A stretch of 64,000 bases of DNA from Streptomyces cinerochromogenes (GCF_014648635.1 NZ_BMRM01000011.1:248001-312000), one strand, 5' to 3'; positions 41,049-50,530 are shown, counted from the first letter of the stretch. Notes: generated from the sequence alone by a model not told the origin. Numbers and translations: made by a program.

Positions 41049-41855
41049 ATGAGCTCCAGCAGCGCGGTGCCGGCCGCGAAGCCGCCGATCCGGGACGCCC
41101 TGGTGGCGGCGGCCTTCCGGCTCTTCCTGGAACGCGGGTACGAGCAGACCACGGTGGACGACATCGTGGCCCTGGCCGGGGTCGGCCGGCGTTCGTTCTT
41201 CCGCTACTTCCCCTCCAAGGAGGACGTGGTCTTCCCCGACCACGAGCGCTGTCTGGCCGAGATGACCGCCTTCCTCGCGGCGGGCGGCCCCGAGCACGAG
41301 CCGGTACGGCGGGTGTGCGACGCGGCCCGGCTGGTGCTGCGGATGTACGCCGAGAACCCGACCTTCTCCGTGCAGCGCTACCGCCTCACCCGGAAGGTGC
41401 CGGGCCTGCGCGCCTACGAGCTGTCGGTGGTGTGGCGCTACGAGCGCGCGCTCGCCGAGTACCTGCGCGCGCGGTTCGCGGGGCGGCCCGACGGGACCCT
41501 GCGCGCCGACGTGATCGCGGCCGCGGTCGTCGCCGCGCACAACAACGCCTTGCGTTCCTGGCTGCGGTCGGACGGCAAGGGTGACCCGGGCACGGCGGTG
41601 GACCACGCCCTCGGGTACGTGCAGATGACGTTCGGCCGCTCGACGGCCGCCCCGGCCGCGCCCCCAGCGGCTACGGCCCCTCCCACGGAGACCGTCCGGG
41701 CGGCAGCCCCCGCCGCGGCGGCCGCGTGGGCCGGCCACGCCGGTGCCGGCGCCGCGACGGGGCAGCCGGACGACGTGGTCGTACTGGTGTCCCGCCGGGA
41801 CGCCCCGCTGTGGCGGGTGGTGCAGGAACTGGAGACGGTGCTCGGCCGCGCCTGA
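41049..41855 (+). CDS. TetR family transcriptional regulator with extended C-terminus
   Basis: 268 residues from ATG 41049. The N-terminal HTH is clear: IRDALVAAAFRLFLERGYEQTTVDDIVALAGVGRRSFFRYFPSKEDVVF. The ligand domain (~65-195) is helical. The final ~65 residues are an Ala/Pro-rich linker followed by QPDDVVVLVSRRDAPLWRVVQELETVL, longer than the usual ~200-residue TetR. It probably represses its own gene and the downstream OB-fold gene through the shared 14-bp sequence. Confidence 0.85.
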   Translation: MSSSSAVPAAKPPIRDALVAAAFRLFLERGYEQTTVDDIVALAGVGRRSFFRYFPSKEDVVFPDHERCLAEMTAFLAAGGPEHEPVRRVCDAARLVLRMYAENPTFSVQRYRLTRKVPGLRAYELSVVWRYERALAEYLRARFAGRPDGTLRADVIAAAVVAAHNNALRSWLRSDGKGDPGTAVDHALGYVQMTFGRSTAAPAAPPAATAPPTETVRAAAPAAAAAWAGHAGAGAATGQPDDVVVLVSRRDAPLWRVVQELETVLGRA

Positions 41856-41907
41856 CCCTGGGACGAGGGCCGGCCGACACAATTCTGGGTACGCAGTGCC
41901 TTTACGA

Positions 41908-41921
41908 GTGACACTCAGTGC
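41908..41921 (-). promoter_or_regulatory. Second copy of the TetR operator-like 14-mer
   Basis: GTGACACTCAGTGC is the exact reverse complement of the 14-mer at 41005-41018. It sits about 100 bp before the zinc-ribbon/OB-fold gene, a good position for repression or activation of that gene by the TetR protein. Confidence 0.6.
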
Positions 41922-42023
41922 CATACCCTGTCGGCGTGCGCGGTGGCACGGCAACCGTGCACACGCGTGCGCGGTCCGCGCCGGGCACGCGGGATTCCGG
42001 CCGAGCGCAGGGAGTTGACCAGC

Positions 42024-42440
42024 GTGTACCACCACTCAGCAAGCACCTCGCATCCGGCGGCCGGTTCCGCGGCGGGTGTGCTCGATCCCGCCGCCGCGGA
42101 CTCCAAGGACGCCATCCACTTCCAGCGCTGCACCTGGTGCGGCACCGCGATGTACCACCGGCTGCTGTGTCCGGTCTGCCAGGGCAGCGAGCTGCGCACG
42201 GAGCGCAGCGAGGGCGTCGGCACGGTCCGCCACTCCACCGTGGTGCACCGCAACACGCCGGCGGCGCGCAATGTGTCGCTGATAGAGATGGCCGAGGGGT
42301 TCGTCGTCCGGGGCCGGGTCATGGGCCCGCCGGTCGGGATCCACAGCGGCGACCGGGTGCGGCTGTCCACGGCCAAGGACCCGGTGCGCGGCGAGCCGGT
42401 CTTCCAGCTGCTGGACGAGCCGTACCGGGCGTGGACCTGA
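42024..42440 (+). CDS. Zinc-ribbon / OB-fold (DUF35-type) protein
   Basis: 138 residues from GTG 42024 (GGAG at 42011-42014). Four cysteines form a zinc ribbon (RCTWCGTAMYHRLLCPVCQG), followed by an OB-fold (GTVRHSTVVHRNTPAARNVSLIEMAEGFVVRGRVMG). Such proteins associate with thiolases and bind acyl-CoA substrates; no thiolase gene is adjacent here. Likely regulated by the upstream TetR protein. Confidence 0.85.
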   Translation: MYHHSASTSHPAAGSAAGVLDPAAADSKDAIHFQRCTWCGTAMYHRLLCPVCQGSELRTERSEGVGTVRHSTVVHRNTPAARNVSLIEMAEGFVVRGRVMGPPVGIHSGDRVRLSTAKDPVRGEPVFQLLDEPYRAWT

Positions 42441-42707
42441 CCGCCGCACCCCGCTGAGCACAGCCCCCTGCCGCCCTCCCCGCCCCGTCGGCGCCGCCAC
42501 AGCGGCGCGAGCACACCTCCCGTACGGCGACGGGCCGTCCGGTCTCGAAGGCCTCCACGCACCCGGCCGGATCCGCCCCCTCCAGTTCCCGGTGTGATCG
42601 ATCACCTCACCTTCACAGGCAACCCACGGTCCCCGCTTTCCATCCTCCGGGAGCGAGGGGCGCCCGGGAGGGCCGGGACGTCCGAGGTCGGGGTTCGAGG
42701 AGGAACT
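42441..42707. promoter_or_regulatory. Promoter region of the secreted hydrolase with 12-bp palindrome
   Basis: GTGATCGATCAC at 42594-42605 is a perfect palindrome about 100 bp before the hydrolase start, a likely operator. The remaining sequence holds no gene. Confidence 0.45.
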
Positions 42708-45473
42708 GTGGTCCGTGCCCGGCGCATATGGATGGCCGCCGCCGCGTTACTCGCGGTGGCGGCGGCATCCCCGGGGGTGGCAGTCGCCCACGCCCAACCC
42801 CCCGGCGGCACAGGCGTGTCGGCGGCCGACGGCGATGCGCCGCTGCCGTCGGGGTGGCGGCTGGCCGGCGGGGGCTCGGCGCCGCAGCTGGTGTGGCGGT
42901 CGGACCGGCGGGTGCCGATGGGGGACGCGCGGGTCGAATTCCGCGCGGCAGGACAGCTGTTGGGCGTGCCGCGACCGGGCGCGGACGGGCACACGTTCCG
43001 GCTGCCGCTCGACGGGCGGCGGCCCGCCGCCCTGCGCGGGCTGGAAGTGTGGTCCGGCGGACGGCGGTTGGACACGCGGGAGGCCTCCGGAGCCGCGTCG
43101 GCGGCCCGGTTGCCGGCGCCGCTGCCGGCGAACGCCGTGGACCCGGGCAAGCCGGGCGCGTACCGTACCGAGACCGGCGAGTACGCGCTGAAGTCGGTCC
43201 GGCTGCCGGACTTCCCGGCACCGGTGGAGATGCGCGCGGTGGTCGTCGCCCCGGTCGGCGCGTCCGGCAAGCGCCCGCTGGCGTTGTTCCTGCACGGCCG
43301 GCACGTCACCTGCTACAAGGGGCGCGAGGACGTCACCGGCACCTGGCCCTGCCCGGCCGGTACCAAGCCGGTGCCCAGTCACCGCGGCTACCTGCGGGAC
43401 CAGAAGCTGCTCGCCTCCCAGGGCTATGTGACCGTGTCGATCTCGGCCAACGGGATCAACGGGCAGGACTTCGCGGCCGAGGACGGCGGTGCGCAGGCCC
43501 GGTCGTCGCTGGTGCGGCTGCACCTGGCCCACTGGGCCGACTGGGCCGAGCACCCCGAGACCGCGCCGAAGGCGGTCCGTGAGGCACCCCGCGCCGACCT
43601 GTCGCGGGTGCTGCTGGTCGGCCACTCGCGGGGCGGCGAGGGCGTCAACCGGGCCGCGCTCGACAGCCTCGCCCCGCCGCCCGCCGAACAGGACGGCTAC
43701 CACGGGCCGGTGCGCTGGAACATCCGCGGCACCGTCCTCATCGGCCCGACCGTCTTCGGTCAGAACCCGGTACCGGACGTGCCGTCGACGACCATCCTGC
43801 CGGGCTGCGACGGCGACGTCTCCGACCTCCAGGGCGAGGTGTACGTCGACGGCACCCGCGGGGTCGGCAACGGCACCGCGCTGCACAGCGCGGTGTACGT
43901 GCTCGGCGCCAACCACAACTTCTTCAACTCGGAGTGGACGCCGGGGCAGGCCGCGGCGCCCGCCGAGGACGACTTCTCCGACGACCCGCAGCACCACGAC
44001 CCGGTGTGCGGCAAGCGGGCCCCGACCCGGCTCACCGCCGACCAGCAGCACCGTGCCGGTTCGACGTACATCGCCGCCGCGGCACGGCTGTTCCTCGCCG
44101 GGGACGACCGGGTGCGTCCGCTGCTGGACGGTTCCGGGAAGCGGGCGCCGTCGGCGGACCCGGCCCGGGTGCTCAGCCATGCGGTGGGGGCCCGCCGGGG
44201 CGGTGGGTTCCTGCCGGACGGCGGGGTGTCGGTGACCGGCGGCAGGCTGTGCTCCGCGGTGGACCCGAGCCCGGCCAGGACGTGCCTGGGGACGGGTGCC
44301 AAGGGCGCCTCTCCGCACTTCGCGCAGTGGGAGACCGACCGGGAGGCGGGCCGGCACGCGATCGCGCTGCGCTGGACGCGCGCCGGCACCCCGGCCCGGG
44401 TGACCGCGAAGAAGCCGGTGTCCCTGTCCGGGGCGAAGGCGCTGGCGCTGCGGCTGTTCGTGCCGCCGAACTCCGGGGCCGCGCAGATGGACGTGTCGCT
44501 GACCGACGCTTCCGGCAAGAAGGCGAAGCTCGGCCGGATCAGGCCCGCCGGGCTGCCCGGCAGTGAGCGGACCGCCTCCTACTGGGCGCAGGAGATCCGC
44601 GTGCCGCTGACCGGGGCCGGCCGCGCCGGGCTCGATCTGCGCTCGGTCAAGTCCCTGGAGCTGACGCCGCGTTCGGGGTCCGGGCGGGCGTGGCTGATGG
44701 ACGCGTGGGGCTGGCGGCCCGGGACGCCCGCGGTGCGGACGGACGCGCTGCCGCGTGTGGACATCGGCCGGAGGACCGTGGACGAGGGTGACTCCGGTGT
44801 GCGGACCTATCGGGTGCCCGTCCGGGTGACGGGCCGGGGCGGCAGCGGCCAGGTCCGGGTGTACGTCGTCGACCCGGCCACCGGGAAGGCCACGGACCGG
44901 CTGGTGACGGTGCGTCCGGGCGGCCGGGACATCGACGTGCCGGTCGAGGTGAAGGGCAACACCCGCTACGGCACCGACGTGTCGTACGACGTGCTGGTGA
45001 AGGCGGTCCGCGGTGCGGTCGTCGGTTCCTACCGGGGCGGGATCACCGTCCACGACGACGATCCGGCACCCAGGATGACCGTGACGCCCGTCGCCGGCGA
45101 GGTGACCGAGGGACAGTCGCTGAAGTGGCGGCTGTCGCTGTCGGAGGCGGTGGACGTCGACATGGGCGCGCTGTTCGCGGTCGCGCCGGCCACCGCTCCG
45201 GAGCTGTCCACCAAGGACGTCCCGGCGGGCTGGCTGCGGGACATGACCGGGGAGAGGCCCGACCCCGAGCGTCCCCTGTCCAAGCTGTCCGGGCTCTATC
45301 TGTGGGTGGACGTCCCGGCGGGACGCACCAGCGCCGACATCACCCTGCCGACGGTGAAGGACCGCGTCCGGGAGGCCACGGAGTCGGTGCGGTTCCGGCA
45401 GGTCGACCCGCAGACCGGGGAGCCGCAGACCGGCGGCCTCGAACTGGCGGGTTCGGTGCGCGACGCGTCGTAG
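42708..45473 (+). CDS. Large secreted alpha/beta-hydrolase with Calx-beta-like C-terminus; TTA codon
   Basis: 921 residues from GTG 42708, with GAGGAGG upstream. A Sec signal peptide (VVRARRIWMAAAALLAVAAASPGVAVAHA) leads into an N-terminal beta-rich domain. An alpha/beta-hydrolase domain follows (RPLALFLHGRHVTCYKG, nucleophile elbow GHSRGGEGVNRAA, likely Asp in LPGCDGDVSDL and His in GANHNFFNSEW). The C-terminal ~300 residues are beta-sandwich, with a Calx-beta-like stretch (VTEGQSLKWRLSLSEAVDVD). Substrate is unknown; the fold resembles secreted esterases/PET-hydrolase-like enzymes. Codon 14 (42747-42749) is TTA, so translation probably needs bldA tRNA and occurs late in development. Confidence 0.85.
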   Translation: MVRARRIWMAAAALLAVAAASPGVAVAHAQPPGGTGVSAADGDAPLPSGWRLAGGGSAPQLVWRSDRRVPMGDARVEFRAAGQLLGVPRPGADGHTFRLPLDGRRPAALRGLEVWSGGRRLDTREASGAASAARLPAPLPANAVDPGKPGAYRTETGEYALKSVRLPDFPAPVEMRAVVVAPVGASGKRPLALFLHGRHVTCYKGREDVTGTWPCPAGTKPVPSHRGYLRDQKLLASQGYVTVSISANGINGQDFAAEDGGAQARSSLVRLHLAHWADWAEHPETAPKAVREAPRADLSRVLLVGHSRGGEGVNRAALDSLAPPPAEQDGYHGPVRWNIRGTVLIGPTVFGQNPVPDVPSTTILPGCDGDVSDLQGEVYVDGTRGVGNGTALHSAVYVLGANHNFFNSEWTPGQAAAPAEDDFSDDPQHHDPVCGKRAPTRLTADQQHRAGSTYIAAAARLFLAGDDRVRPLLDGSGKRAPSADPARVLSHAVGARRGGGFLPDGGVSVTGGRLCSAVDPSPARTCLGTGAKGASPHFAQWETDREAGRHAIALRWTRAGTPARVTAKKPVSLSGAKALALRLFVPPNSGAAQMDVSLTDASGKKAKLGRIRPAGLPGSERTASYWAQEIRVPLTGAGRAGLDLRSVKSLELTPRSGSGRAWLMDAWGWRPGTPAVRTDALPRVDIGRRTVDEGDSGVRTYRVPVRVTGRGGSGQVRVYVVDPATGKATDRLVTVRPGGRDIDVPVEVKGNTRYGTDVSYDVLVKAVRGAVVGSYRGGITVHDDDPAPRMTVTPVAGEVTEGQSLKWRLSLSEAVDVDMGALFAVAPATAPELSTKDVPAGWLRDMTGERPDPERPLSKLSGLYLWVDVPAGRTSADITLPTVKDRVREATESVRFRQVDPQTGEPQTGGLELAGSVRDAS

Positions 45474-45548
45474 GACACCGGGATCCCGGTGGCCCCCACC
45501 GCACCGGCATCCGGGGTGGCCCCCACTCCGCCGGCGTCCGGGTGGCTC

Positions 45549-45935
45549 TCATTCCGCGAGGGTCACCCGGATGCCGACCGTGCCGTCCAGGCCGCGCCGG
45601 AGCCGGCTGCCCAGCAGGGTGAGGCGGCCGAGGATGCCGTACTTGCGGGCGATGAGGGTCCGGTAGCGGTGGGTGGTGGCCGGGTCGGTGATCTCGGCGG
45701 TGGCCGGCAGCTGGTCGCCGGTGGGGTTGCCGCGCAGGTCGCAGGGGCCGACGAGGACGTCGGCACGGCGCCGGATCCGCTTGACCTTCCAGCTGTCGGC
45801 GGCCGTCCACACGCCGAGGGTGCCGCCGTTGCGGACCACCCAGACCGGGGTGGCGACGGGGGTGCCGTTCTTGCGGTAGCTGGTCACCAGCAGGTACTTG
45901 CCGGTCCCGAGCCGGTCGAGCCGCGTGTCATCCAT
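45549..45935 (-). CDS. PPOX-class F420-dependent oxidoreductase
   Basis: 128 residues from ATG 45935. The split beta-barrel pattern TGKYLLVTSYRKNGTPVATPVWVV, WTAADSWKVKRIRRRADV and GNPTGDQLPATAEI is that of F420-binding PPOX proteins of actinobacteria. Likely a cytoplasmic reductase using F420H2; the substrate is unknown. It stands alone. The gap to the hydrolase stop has two and a half copies of a 26-27 bp repeat containing GGTGGCCCCCAC. Confidence 0.85.
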   Translation of the reverse strand: MDDTRLDRLGTGKYLLVTSYRKNGTPVATPVWVVRNGGTLGVWTAADSWKVKRIRRRADVLVGPCDLRGNPTGDQLPATAEITDPATTHRYRTLIARKYGILGRLTLLGSRLRRGLDGTVGIRVTLAE

Positions 45936-46083
45936 GCCCGCAGTCTAGGAGGCGGCCCGCCGCGTGCGTGGCCGCCGTCCGCTGCCGCCGGCCGCGGGCA
46001 CCGGTGGCTGCCCGCCCGTGTCCCCACCCGGCGAGTGGGCGCACGCCACCTGGGCGCTTCGGTGACCGTGCGGCCGGGGCAGG

Positions 46084-47208
46084 TCAGAGGCCGCCGGTGT
46101 TGAGCAGCCGGTTGGGGGTGTCGGAGCGGACGCCGCGCAGGACACCGCGGGTGGCCGTGCGGTCGAGCCAGACGTGGACCTCGTGGGCGGTGGCCCGGGG
46201 GTGTGCCGACAGGTAGAGCGCGATCACGCCGGTCGCGTGCGGCGCGGCCCACGACGTCGCGCCGTAGTTCTCCGTGGTCGTACCGCCGCCGGCGAGGGCG
46301 GCGGTCACCTTCTGGCCGGGGGCGTACAGGTCCACGCACCGCCCGTAGTCCGATCCGTAGGAGCTGTTGTCGCTCCACGCGCGGTCGTTCGGGGTGGAGG
46401 CCGCCACCACGATGGTGCCGGGGACGCCGGCCGGGGAGTGCCCGCAGGCGTCGTCGTGGAAGTTGCCGGCCGACACCACCGTCGGGATCCCCGCGTCGAC
46501 CATCTTCTTGACGGCGGACTCCAGGGCCGCCGACCGGTGGTCGAGGTTGAGCGACATGTTCACCACCGCGGGCTTCTGCGCGTGTGCGGTCACCCACTTG
46601 ACCGACTTCACCAGAGCCGCCTCGGCCGCCTCGGGGGAACCGCCGCCGTCGCTCTCGCACAGGATGCCCTGGACGCGTACGAGCTCGGCCTTGGGCGCCA
46701 CCCCGTACCTCGCCCCGCCGATGATGCCCGCGACGAACGTGCCGTGGCCGCCGCCGTCCTCGCTGAAGCAGTCACCGGAGTCCTTCGGGCCCACGAAGTC
46801 GGCGCCGAGGTGGGCGCGTCCGCCGAACTCCGTGTGCCCGATGTCCATCCCGGTGTCGATCACGTAGACGTGAACGCCCTTGCCCGTGGCGCCGGTGGTG
46901 AACTTCCCGTCCAGCGGCCGTGACCGCTGGTCCAGGATGTCCAGGTTCCACGGCACATGGCGGGTGAGGGACGACGCCCCGGTCCGCCCGGTCCCGGACA
47001 GCTTCGCGACACTTCCGGCGGACGCAGGCTCCGAATCGGACGACACCCCGCCCCCGGAGGGTGCCACCGGCTCCGTCCTGCTGTGCGCGGAGGGCTTCCC
47101 GCCGCTCCCCCCGGCGGCCGCGCCGGCTCCCCCGCCGCAGGCCGAGGCCCCGAGCACCGTCGCCATGGCCACCGCCATGAGACCTGCCTTCGTCACGTTC
47201 CGCGTCAC
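46084..47208 (-). CDS. S8 family subtilisin-like protease, lipoprotein
   Basis: 374 residues from GTG 47208 (GGGGGA upstream). The signal ends in a lipobox (VLGASAC), so it should be lipid-anchored outside the membrane. The catalytic triad is complete: Asp in VYVIDTGMDIGH (~117), His in GGHGTFVAGIIGG (~157) and Ser in GATSWAAPHATG (~318). A Ser/Gly linker replaces a long propeptide. The active-site GTSMATPH consensus is changed to ATSWAAPH. No partner gene is evident. Confidence 0.9.
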   Translation of the reverse strand: MTRNVTKAGLMAVAMATVLGASACGGGAGAAAGGSGGKPSAHSRTEPVAPSGGGVSSDSEPASAGSVAKLSGTGRTGASSLTRHVPWNLDILDQRSRPLDGKFTTGATGKGVHVYVIDTGMDIGHTEFGGRAHLGADFVGPKDSGDCFSEDGGGHGTFVAGIIGGARYGVAPKAELVRVQGILCESDGGGSPEAAEAALVKSVKWVTAHAQKPAVVNMSLNLDHRSAALESAVKKMVDAGIPTVVSAGNFHDDACGHSPAGVPGTIVVAASTPNDRAWSDNSSYGSDYGRCVDLYAPGQKVTAALAGGGTTTENYGATSWAAPHATGVIALYLSAHPRATAHEVHVWLDRTATRGVLRGVRSDTPNRLLNTGGL

Positions 47209-47451
47209 CACGTCCCCCGTATCCCTGCTCGGTGCACAGTCAGCGCACAAGACGACCGCGGGGGGCGGTCGGTTCCGGCCGGTGTGCGGGCGGTCCGGTT
47301 CACGTGCGCGACGCACGTCCCGTCCGGCCGTGCACCGGGACCGAACGCCCCGCGGGAACCACGTCCGCAGTGTGGTCCTCGGCCCCGGCGGGGCTCCTGG
47401 CCGACGGGGGCCGACAGCGGGATCCGCCTCCGGGCGGCCGCCCGCCAGGCG

Positions 47452-49074
47452 CTACCCGGCCGTGTCCTGGGGACCAGGCCGGTTCGCGGTCCACGGCCAG
47501 GCGGCCTCGCGGCCGGCCTCGATGAGGCCGGCCATCCGGAACGCCGCGTCCGTGAGGCCGCCGAAGGTGTGCCGGTGGGGGCCCGTGGGGCCGTGGGCGG
47601 GCCGGTATCCCGCCAGGTTCCACGTGTAGACGGGGATGTCGGCCGGGACCGGTTCGGTCGGATCGCCGGGGCCGTAGGGGGCGGCCTGCTCGTCGGTGAC
47701 GATCAAGACCCGGTCGTGTTCCCGGTAATGGGTCCGCACCGCCTTCGTGGTGTGGGTGCCGCCGAGGCTGTGGAACCGTTTCAGCACCTCGAGCACCGGC
47801 TCGCCCGGCTCGAACGGCACCACCGCGCTGCGCCAGCCGAACTCCACCAGGTCCGCCTGCTCGGCGCGCACGGCCAGCGCGGTACCGAACACGGCCGCCG
47901 CGTCGGCCCTGCTCAGCCGGGACCGCTCGGAGACGGTGTCCCAGAACATGGAGTCCGACCGGTCCACCAGGATCAGGGTCCGGCCGGGCAGGGACGGTAC
48001 GTTGGCCAGGGAGTGGCCCAGTGCCCGTTCCAGTGCCGCTGCCCAGCGCTGCGACGGCGCGTGCTGGTGGGCGGCCAGGTAGCGGAAGGGGAACTGCCGG
48101 GACCGGGCGACCTCGGTGGCGTCCGAGAGCCGTGCGGCGACCCGGGCCGCGACGTCGTCCGAGACGCCCGCCTCGTCAAAGTTCCGCAGGTTCCGCAGGA
48201 GCGCCATCGGCCCCATCGTGGGGATCACGGCTTCCCAGACGGCGGCGTCCATCGGTCCGTGGAGCCAGCCCGCGAGGGCCTCCCAGGTCATGCCCGCCGC
48301 GGCCAGCCGCTCGGGGCCGCCCGGCCCGGTCACCACCGCCCGCCGCTCCCCCACGGCCGACTCCATCAGCTCCCGGTGAGCGGTGAGCACGTGGTCGGAG
48401 GCCGGCGGGACCGCCTGCTCCGGGTGGTGGCGGCGGTCCAGGGCGTACCGGAAGAGCGCGGCCTGCCAGGGCTTTCCCGGGTCGGGGGAGGCGTGGACCA
48501 GGTTGAGCACGTCGCCGAAGCGGAAGCTCTGGGACGGGGTGTCGTACTTGAGCAGGGACCGGGACGTGTACAGCCGGCGCACGGCGTCGGCGATGCCCCG
48601 CTTCACGGGCTGCGGCACATTCCGCCCGTACGCCGGGATCCAGTGGGCGAGCAGCTCGCCGGGCTCGTCGGCGCGCTGGAGCACCGAGTCGATCACGGAC
48701 CGGTTGGACGGGCCCGCGGACACCCCGGCCTGGAGCCGGGCTCGCACGTACGCGGCGGCGCCCACCAGGGACGCCGTGCGCATGTTGCCCTCGCCGCGAA
48801 GCCAGCGCAGCAGGCTCGCCGTCCAGTCGGGGTCCCGGACGGCGAGTTCCCCGACGAGGCGGGTGTAGCGGTGGTCCCGCTCCTCACCGCTCTCGTAGAA
48901 GGTCTCCTGGGAGACGAAGTTGCCGACCGCGAGGAGGAACAGCTCCTCGCGGGGCTCCCGGACGAAGGCCGGGCCGCCCTCGTGGGTGCGGAGGCCCTGC
49001 CTGACGGGTTCGTGACGGTGCCGTGGTGGGTTCAGGGTGCGGGCGGCCGCCGAGACGTGCGGGGCCACGAGCAT
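47452..49074 (-). CDS. TROVE domain protein (Ro60 homologue)
   Basis: 540 residues from ATG 49074. The N-terminal HEAT-like TROVE repeats (REELFLLAVGNFVSQETFYE, RDPDWTASLLRWLRGEGNMRTASLV) and the C-terminal von Willebrand-type domain with a MIDAS-like DRSDSM motif match Ro60. Ro60 binds noncoding Y RNAs and misfolded RNAs and works with PNPase or RNA ligase in bacteria. The MIDAS is DxSxS-like, as in the family. No RNase or Rtc gene is adjacent. The 487-bp noncoding upstream region could hold a Y-RNA-like gene. Confidence 0.9.
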   Translation of the reverse strand: MLVAPHVSAAARTLNPPRHRHEPVRQGLRTHEGGPAFVREPREELFLLAVGNFVSQETFYESGEERDHRYTRLVGELAVRDPDWTASLLRWLRGEGNMRTASLVGAAAYVRARLQAGVSAGPSNRSVIDSVLQRADEPGELLAHWIPAYGRNVPQPVKRGIADAVRRLYTSRSLLKYDTPSQSFRFGDVLNLVHASPDPGKPWQAALFRYALDRRHHPEQAVPPASDHVLTAHRELMESAVGERRAVVTGPGGPERLAAAGMTWEALAGWLHGPMDAAVWEAVIPTMGPMALLRNLRNFDEAGVSDDVAARVAARLSDATEVARSRQFPFRYLAAHQHAPSQRWAAALERALGHSLANVPSLPGRTLILVDRSDSMFWDTVSERSRLSRADAAAVFGTALAVRAEQADLVEFGWRSAVVPFEPGEPVLEVLKRFHSLGGTHTTKAVRTHYREHDRVLIVTDEQAAPYGPGDPTEPVPADIPVYTWNLAGYRPAHGPTGPHRHTFGGLTDAAFRMAGLIEAGREAAWPWTANRPGPQDTAG

Positions 49075-49561
49075 CTCGGGCCAGATCTTGGAGACGCGTG
49101 GGGTGTGACGAGGCAGCGAATCCCCCCGGATTCGAGGTACGGGACGGCCCCGGGAAAACGGTCCGACGGGGCGAGGACGGCCGCGCCCGCCGAGATCTGA
49201 GGAGGCGGCGGCGTCACTTGGTTGTCAAAGGAAGTAGCCGCAGCCGAGCGCATCGGAGGCGCGGTCGCGGTGCCAACCTACAAGAGCCGCCGGGGCGCAC
49301 ACCAGCGATTTGAGTGCGCGGCCCGGCCGACGGTCGTGTGCGGAGGTCGCCGACGCCCGTGACGCGGACCTGACGATCCGTCTGCGGCCGTACGGGGAGC
49401 CGGAGTCGGTGCGGGGCGGCGCGTGCGGCCGGGCGCGGCCCGCTCCGGCGGTGCACACCCCGGGGCCGGTCGGCGGAGATCGACGGAGGCGTCTAGATTG
49501 CGTGCTGCACGGTGTACTACTTCCCGCAGGTTCGTCCTCAGGTATCCAGGAGCTGACCCAC
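49075..49561. ncRNA. 487-bp noncoding region upstream of Ro60, candidate Y-RNA-like gene
   Basis: No supported coding sequence is present. A perfect hairpin CGAATCC-CCCC-GGATTCG lies at 49117-49134. Overlapping it, 49126-49142 on the plus strand can be drawn as a T-arm-like stem-loop with TTCGAGG in the loop and one mismatch in the stem. Bacterial Y RNAs often carry a tRNA-like module and lie near Ro60 genes. The rest has further short inverted repeats. This is a position-based suggestion only; I cannot define ends or strand. Confidence 0.25.
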
Positions 49562-50392
49562 GTGACCGACAACCCGGCAGCCACCAACGACGTGGCCGCG
49601 TCGCTGCGCGCCCGCATCAACACCGGCCAGCCGCACACCGCCCGGATCTGGAACTACTGGCTGGGCGGCAAGGACCACTACGAGGTCGACCGTGCGGCCG
49701 GCGACCAGATCCGGCAACTGCACCCGGGTATCGGGGAGTACGCGCGCGCCGACCGGCTCTTCCTGGGCCGGGCCGTGCGCCACCTGGTCGGTGAGGTGGG
49801 CATCCGGCAGTTCCTGGACATCGGCACCGGGCTGCCCACCGCCGACAACACGCACGAGGTGGCGCAGCGGATCGCGCCGGAGTCCCGGATCGTGTACGTC
49901 GACAACGACCCGCTCGTCCTGGCGCACGCGCGTGCCCTGCTGACCAGCACGCCGGAGGGCCGTACCGACTATCTGGACGAGGACCTGCGCAATGTCGACG
50001 CGATCCTCGAACACGCCGCGAAGACACTGGACTTCCGGGAGCCGGTGGCGCTGATGCTGCTCGGCGTGGTCATCTTCGTCGGGGACGACGAGGATCCGTA
50101 CGGCCTGGTGCGGCAGCTGACGGACCGGCTGCCGGCGGGCAGCCATCTGGTGCTGTCGCACACCGTCACGAGCCCGTCCATGCCGGACGTGGACGAGGCG
50201 GTGAAGTTCTGGAACGAGCACGGCACTCCGAAGCTGACGCAGCGCACGCCGAAGGACGTGGCCCGGTTCTTCGACGGTCTGGAGCTGCTGGAGCCGGGTG
50301 TGGTGTCCTGCTCGCGGTGGCGCCCGGAGGGCGGCGACGGGGCCGAGCCGGAGGAGGTCGCGATGTTCGGCGGGGTGGCCCGCAAGAACTGA
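49562..50392 (+). CDS. S-adenosyl methyltransferase (DUF574 type)
   Basis: 276 residues from GTG 49562 (AGGAG upstream). The family hallmark HTARIWNYWLGGKDHYEVDR at the N-terminus, then RQFLDIGTGLPTADNTHEVAQ (SAM-binding motif I) and IVYVDNDPLVLAHARALL, identify the DUF574 SAM-dependent methyltransferases that are numerous in Streptomyces. It is cytoplasmic; the substrate is unknown. It stands alone. Confidence 0.9.
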   Translation: MTDNPAATNDVAASLRARINTGQPHTARIWNYWLGGKDHYEVDRAAGDQIRQLHPGIGEYARADRLFLGRAVRHLVGEVGIRQFLDIGTGLPTADNTHEVAQRIAPESRIVYVDNDPLVLAHARALLTSTPEGRTDYLDEDLRNVDAILEHAAKTLDFREPVALMLLGVVIFVGDDEDPYGLVRQLTDRLPAGSHLVLSHTVTSPSMPDVDEAVKFWNEHGTPKLTQRTPKDVARFFDGLELLEPGVVSCSRWRPEGGDGAEPEEVAMFGGVARKN

Positions 50393-50530
50393 CCGGGTGC
50401 GGGAGTTCGCCGCCGCCGGTGAACGCCGTGGCCCCCGGCGCCGTATGGAGGTGCGGGCCCTCGACGACGCGGGGGCCTCGCGGTGCCGGTACGGGCAGCG
50501 CGCGTTCGGGTTCGGCTTCGGGAGCCATGC

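Noticed and set aside
49126..49142. T-arm-like sequence suggesting a tRNA gene
   Set aside because: No acceptor, D or anticodon arm can be drawn around it, and the stem has a mismatch. It is only kept as a hint for a Y-RNA-like module.
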